NCBI GenBank assembly: GCA_023395595.1
Contig: JAEWYO010000031.1
Coordinates: 1 to 16,708, forward strand
DNA from: Bacillota bacterium
GTDB taxonomy: Bacteria; Bacillota; Clostridia; Christensenellales; CAG-138
Direction of reading: 5' to 3'
Length of the DNA stretch: 16,708 nucleotides
Below, one piece after another: positions 14,241-16,708 of the stretch. Position 1 is the first letter of the stretch. Each line of letters begins with the position of its first letter. The position numbers were made by a program, and so were the translations under genes. Under the pieces are notes generated by a model. That model saw only the letters and a list, made by a program, of their open reading frames with translations, was not told where the DNA came from and made no database searches.

Positions 14241-14259
14241 AGGGCGGGTCAATCGCCCT
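14241..14259. promoter_or_regulatory. Operator-like palindrome at the CPBP transcription start
   Basis: AGGGCG (14241-14246) and CGCCCT (14254-14259) form a perfect 6-bp inverted repeat around a 7-bp centre. It starts one base downstream of the -10 box and spans the predicted initiation site near 14253, a typical place for repressor binding. As RNA it would form only part of a stem, because transcription starts inside it. Confidence 0.5.
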
Positions 14260-14268
14260 ATTATAGCA
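14260..14268 (-). promoter_or_regulatory. Extended -10 promoter of the CPBP gene
   Basis: The minus strand reads TGC-TATAAT, a perfect -10 with the TGn extension (14268-14260). No good -35 lies at the standard distance, as is common for extended -10 promoters. The leader to the ATG at 14148 would be about 105 nt. Confidence 0.6.
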
Positions 14269-14327
14269 CAAGCCTTCGTCTCGCAGAACAAATCATTTGA
14301 TGCATCTTTGCGCTCAATACAGCCGCC

Positions 14328-14364
14328 AAAACGAACATCCGGCGCCCTTACGAGTGCCGGATGT
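14328..14364 (-). terminator. Terminator-like hairpin after the MBG/InlB-repeat gene
   Basis: ACATCCGGCGC (14335-14345) pairs with GTGCCGGATGT (14354-14364), with one G-T pair; the loop is 8 nt. On the minus strand TTCGTTTTGG follows, a short and interrupted T-tract. It lies 33 bp after the surface-protein stop codon. The stem matches that of the CPBP terminator at 13256-13285. Confidence 0.55.
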
Positions 14365-14396
14365 GTTGTTGTGTTTGTTCGGTCTTTGTTCTCAGG

Positions 14397-16708
14397 TTAC
14401 TCGGCCTTGGGCGTGGTATCCATCTTTTCGACTTCCGGCTCTTTCTCTTTCTTCGCGCCGAAGACGACGAGCACGAGCTGCACGAGGGCTATGATCACCA
14501 TCAGCAGCGTCCAACGGTCAGTGAAGACCATGGGGTTGCGCATGTTCTCCGTGAGGATGAATGCGACGATGGCGCCAATACCCGGCAGCAGCGTGAGCAC
14601 ACGCGTGAGCGGATGCTTTTCGGTCTCGCGGACGACTTCGCCGTCCTTTTCGTCCTTCTTCTTGCCGATGAGTCCGATCAACATCAGGATCGATGCCAGC
14701 GCGGTCGCAATCGTCAGAATCAGGTTCAGCAGCGCCCAGACCGGGCCACCTGCCAACGGGGTTTGATTCTCCGGCACCACCTCGGGCTCGTTGCCCTTAC
14801 CCTGGATGCTCATCGTGCCGTAGATCACCAGCCCGCCTTCGGGCACCGTCGCGGGGATTGCCGTTGACCAGCCGTCAAACGTGTAGCCGTTGAGTGTCGG
14901 GTTCGCCGGAACCGGCATCGCGTCTCCATAGCCGAGGTCTGTGTACACCGCATACGGCGTGCTGCCGTCGAGGCTGCCCGTGCCGCCGGTGACGACATAG
15001 GTCACGCTGTAGGTGAGTTTCTCCCACTGCGCGTAGAAGTTCACCTGACGCGGCGGCATGTTGAACGTGTCGCCCGGCTGTCGGGAGACACCCGCGGTCG
15101 CGCTCTTCTCGCTCCAACCCAGGAAGCGATAACCCGGGCGAGAGAACATGTTGCCCGAAACCGTCGCGATTGCGTCGGTGAAGACTCTTGCGCCCTCTAC
15201 CGTTCCGCCTGTTCCGCCGTTTGCGTGGTAGTAGATCGGGGATGTGCGCGGTTCCCAAACCGCCTTGAGCACCAGGTCGTTATCCGGCATGTTGAATGCG
15301 TCATTCGGGCCAAAGTGCATCTCAGTACCGTCGATTCCGGTCGTCTTCCAATAGAGGAAGCCATAGCCGGAGAGGTACGGTTCCCGTGTCGCAACCGTGA
15401 GCGGCGTGTTGTAGGTCTTGCCGGTCTCGTTCGCGGGCATGTAGTCCACGGGTTTGATCGTGTCCGCGTCGTAGATAACATCATACAGCGCGATTTCCCA
15501 AACCGCATTGAGCGAGTGGTTTTCGCTGATCACGTAGATTGTTCCGCCGAGCGTGACCAGTGCTCCTGTCGTCGCGTCTTCCCAACCCGTGAGTCGATAG
15601 CCGGGGCGCTTCACGCCGTCCGCGTTGGCAACGGTGGCATCCGAACCCAGCGGGAACCACTGCGTTTGCGGGAAGCCGGTGACCGTGTCCGTGGTGTTGA
15701 GGTTGTAGGTCACCTGCGGGTTGATCGTGAGGCTGCCATTCTGCACGGCAAAGCTGTAATTGCCGCGCACCGCCGCCGTCGCCGTCACGTCCGGCACGAG
15801 CACGCCGGGATAGGTTCCGACCGCGCTGTCGCTGCCGGTGCGGTTGACCTTGACCGTCACGCCCGCGAGATCCGCGGCCAGAATCGGTTCATACATCGTG
15901 CCGCCGATGGTTCCGGTCAGAACCGTGTAGCCAAACACGGGGTCCGCGCTGCCGAAGTTCTTGTGGGTATCCGTCGCCGCGATGAGCACAAGCCGCGGCG
16001 TCACTTCAAGCGTGCCGGGCACGATGTCGATGGTATAATCCGCCGCGCTGGTGCCGCTCTTGAGCGTGTAGGCAAAGCCATTGTCCGCGGTGCCGACGTT
16101 TGTGATGCTGCCGTTGGTTGCGGCGGTTGCAAAGCCGTCGCTGCTGACGAAGCCGTCCTTCGCGGGATCGAGATTCCAGCCTGCCGCCGTGAGCGGTGTG
16201 CCGTTATATGTCCGCGCTGCACCGTCGGTGTTGACTGTCATCTCCCTCGGCGTGATCGCGATCTTCGCACTGCCGAATGCGGGCGCGTAGTTCGCGTTGG
16301 TCGCCACGAAGTAGACCGTCTTGCCGTCGGCAACATGCGTCGCCGTCGGGCTCGTGGTCAGCGTGTAATCCGCGGGGTTCGCGCTGTTGGTCAGGCTGTA
16401 GCGCACCGTCGTTCCGGCGGGCACATTCGCGCTCGCGGAGATGCCGTAGGCCGTGCCGTCGTATTTCTTGGTCACGTCGGAAGCGGAGACGGTCAAGGCA
16501 TCCGAAGCCGTAACAGTCAGCTTGCCCTTCGTGACATCGATGGTGTAGTTGCTGGCTTTCGTCGCGCTAGAGAGTGTGTAGGCAAACGTGTTGTCCGTGC
16601 TGCCCACGTTCGTGATCGTGCCGTCAGCCGTCGCGGTCGCAAAGCCCTGTCCTGCGACAAAGCCCTGATTGCCTGTGGTGTTGTAGTCCCACGCCGGGCT
16701 CGTCAGCG
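14397..16708 (-). CDS. MBG/InlB-repeat surface protein, 3' part (5' end outside window)
   Basis: Partial gene: the frame stays open to the window edge, so the 769 visible residues are only the C-terminal part; an internal GTG at 16607 is not a real start because repeat homology continues upstream of it. Numbering from the edge, residues 1-331 hold about four MBG-type beta-sandwich repeats, the first cut by the edge. Matching units are GFATATADGTITNVG (about 21-35) and GFATAATNGSITNVG (191-205), each followed by AYTL and YTID. Residues about 332-633 hold four InlB-type B repeats (Listeria-Bacteroides repeats) with RPGYRLTGW or RPGYRFLGW and ending AVWE or AQWE; the last is degenerate. Three hydrophobic helices (about 653-681, 699-719, 732-750) precede a charged tail. 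There is no LPxTG sorting motif, so anchoring is by membrane insertion. Probably an adhesin or other cell-surface protein. Confidence 0.85.
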   Translation of the reverse strand, partial: LTSPAWDYNTTGNQGFVAGQGFATATADGTITNVGSTDNTFAYTLSSATKASNYTIDVTKGKLTVTASDALTVSASDVTKKYDGTAYGISASANVPAGTTVRYSLTNSANPADYTLTTSPTATHVADGKTVYFVATNANYAPAFGSAKIAITPREMTVNTDGAARTYNGTPLTAAGWNLDPAKDGFVSSDGFATAATNGSITNVGTADNGFAYTLKSGTSAADYTIDIVPGTLEVTPRLVLIAATDTHKNFGSADPVFGYTVLTGTIGGTMYEPILAADLAGVTVKVNRTGSDSAVGTYPGVLVPDVTATAAVRGNYSFAVQNGSLTINPQVTYNLNTTDTVTGFPQTQWFPLGSDATVANADGVKRPGYRLTGWEDATTGALVTLGGTIYVISENHSLNAVWEIALYDVIYDADTIKPVDYMPANETGKTYNTPLTVATREPYLSGYGFLYWKTTGIDGTEMHFGPNDAFNMPDNDLVLKAVWEPRTSPIYYHANGGTGGTVEGARVFTDAIATVSGNMFSRPGYRFLGWSEKSATAGVSRQPGDTFNMPPRQVNFYAQWEKLTYSVTYVVTGGTGSLDGSTPYAVYTDLGYGDAMPVPANPTLNGYTFDGWSTAIPATVPEGGLVIYGTMSIQGKGNEPEVVPENQTPLAGGPVWALLNLILTIATALASILMLIGLIGKKKDEKDGEVVRETEKHPLTRVLTLLPGIGAIVAFILTENMRNPMVFTDRWTLLMVIIALVQLVLVVFGAKKEKEPEVEKMDTTPKAE

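Noticed and set aside
14397..16607. Treating the surface-protein gene as complete from the GTG at 16607
   Set aside because: Codons upstream to the window edge remain open and continue the MBG repeat, so the GTG is internal.

Overview
The window holds 13 protein-coding genes, all on the minus strand, so transcription runs from high to low coordinates. The moderately GC-rich DNA, strong GGAGG-type ribosome binding sites, FtsZ/FtsA of Gram-positive type, a DUF4860-like pilus operon and an MBG/InlB-repeat surface protein suggest an uncultured Bacillota of class Clostridia. That placement is an inference; no rRNA or tRNA gene is present to confirm it.

Layout in transcription order. (1) 16708-14397: 3' part of a large surface protein with MBG and InlB-type B repeats and a three-helix C-terminal membrane region, cut by the window edge. 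(2) 14148-13351: an AT-richer CPBP-family membrane protease with its own promoter/palindrome, lying between two near-identical hairpins. (3) 13042-12134: a transglutaminase-like lipoprotein whose promoter predicts a leaderless mRNA. (4) 12060-8134: a type IV pilus/type II secretion-like block of PilC, four small single-helix pilin-like proteins overlapping by 4 bp each, and PilT; no extension ATPase, PilM/N/O or prepilin peptidase is visible. (5) 8030-6783: a SARP/BTAD-type regulator with a C-terminal region resembling a GGDEF domain that has lost its signature. (6) 6525-3933: a WbuB-like glycosyltransferase and a CapF/WbjC-like sugar-nucleotide reductase, separated by a 244-bp gap with a duplicated leader and a long hairpin. 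(7) 3780-2737: a CapA-fold protein that appears to lack its metal-binding residues. (8) 2538-4: ftsA (TTG start) and ftsZ, the cytokinetic pair.

The content is mostly cell-envelope biology: division, surface glycan, pilus, lipoprotein, surface adhesin and membrane protease. The most unusual parts are the BTAD/degenerate-GGDEF fusion between pilT and the glycan genes, the apparently dead CapA homologue upstream of ftsAZ, the PilT-only pilus operon with non-canonical pilins, and the repeated leader before capF. No CRISPR array, insertion sequence, phage gene or RNA gene was recognised.
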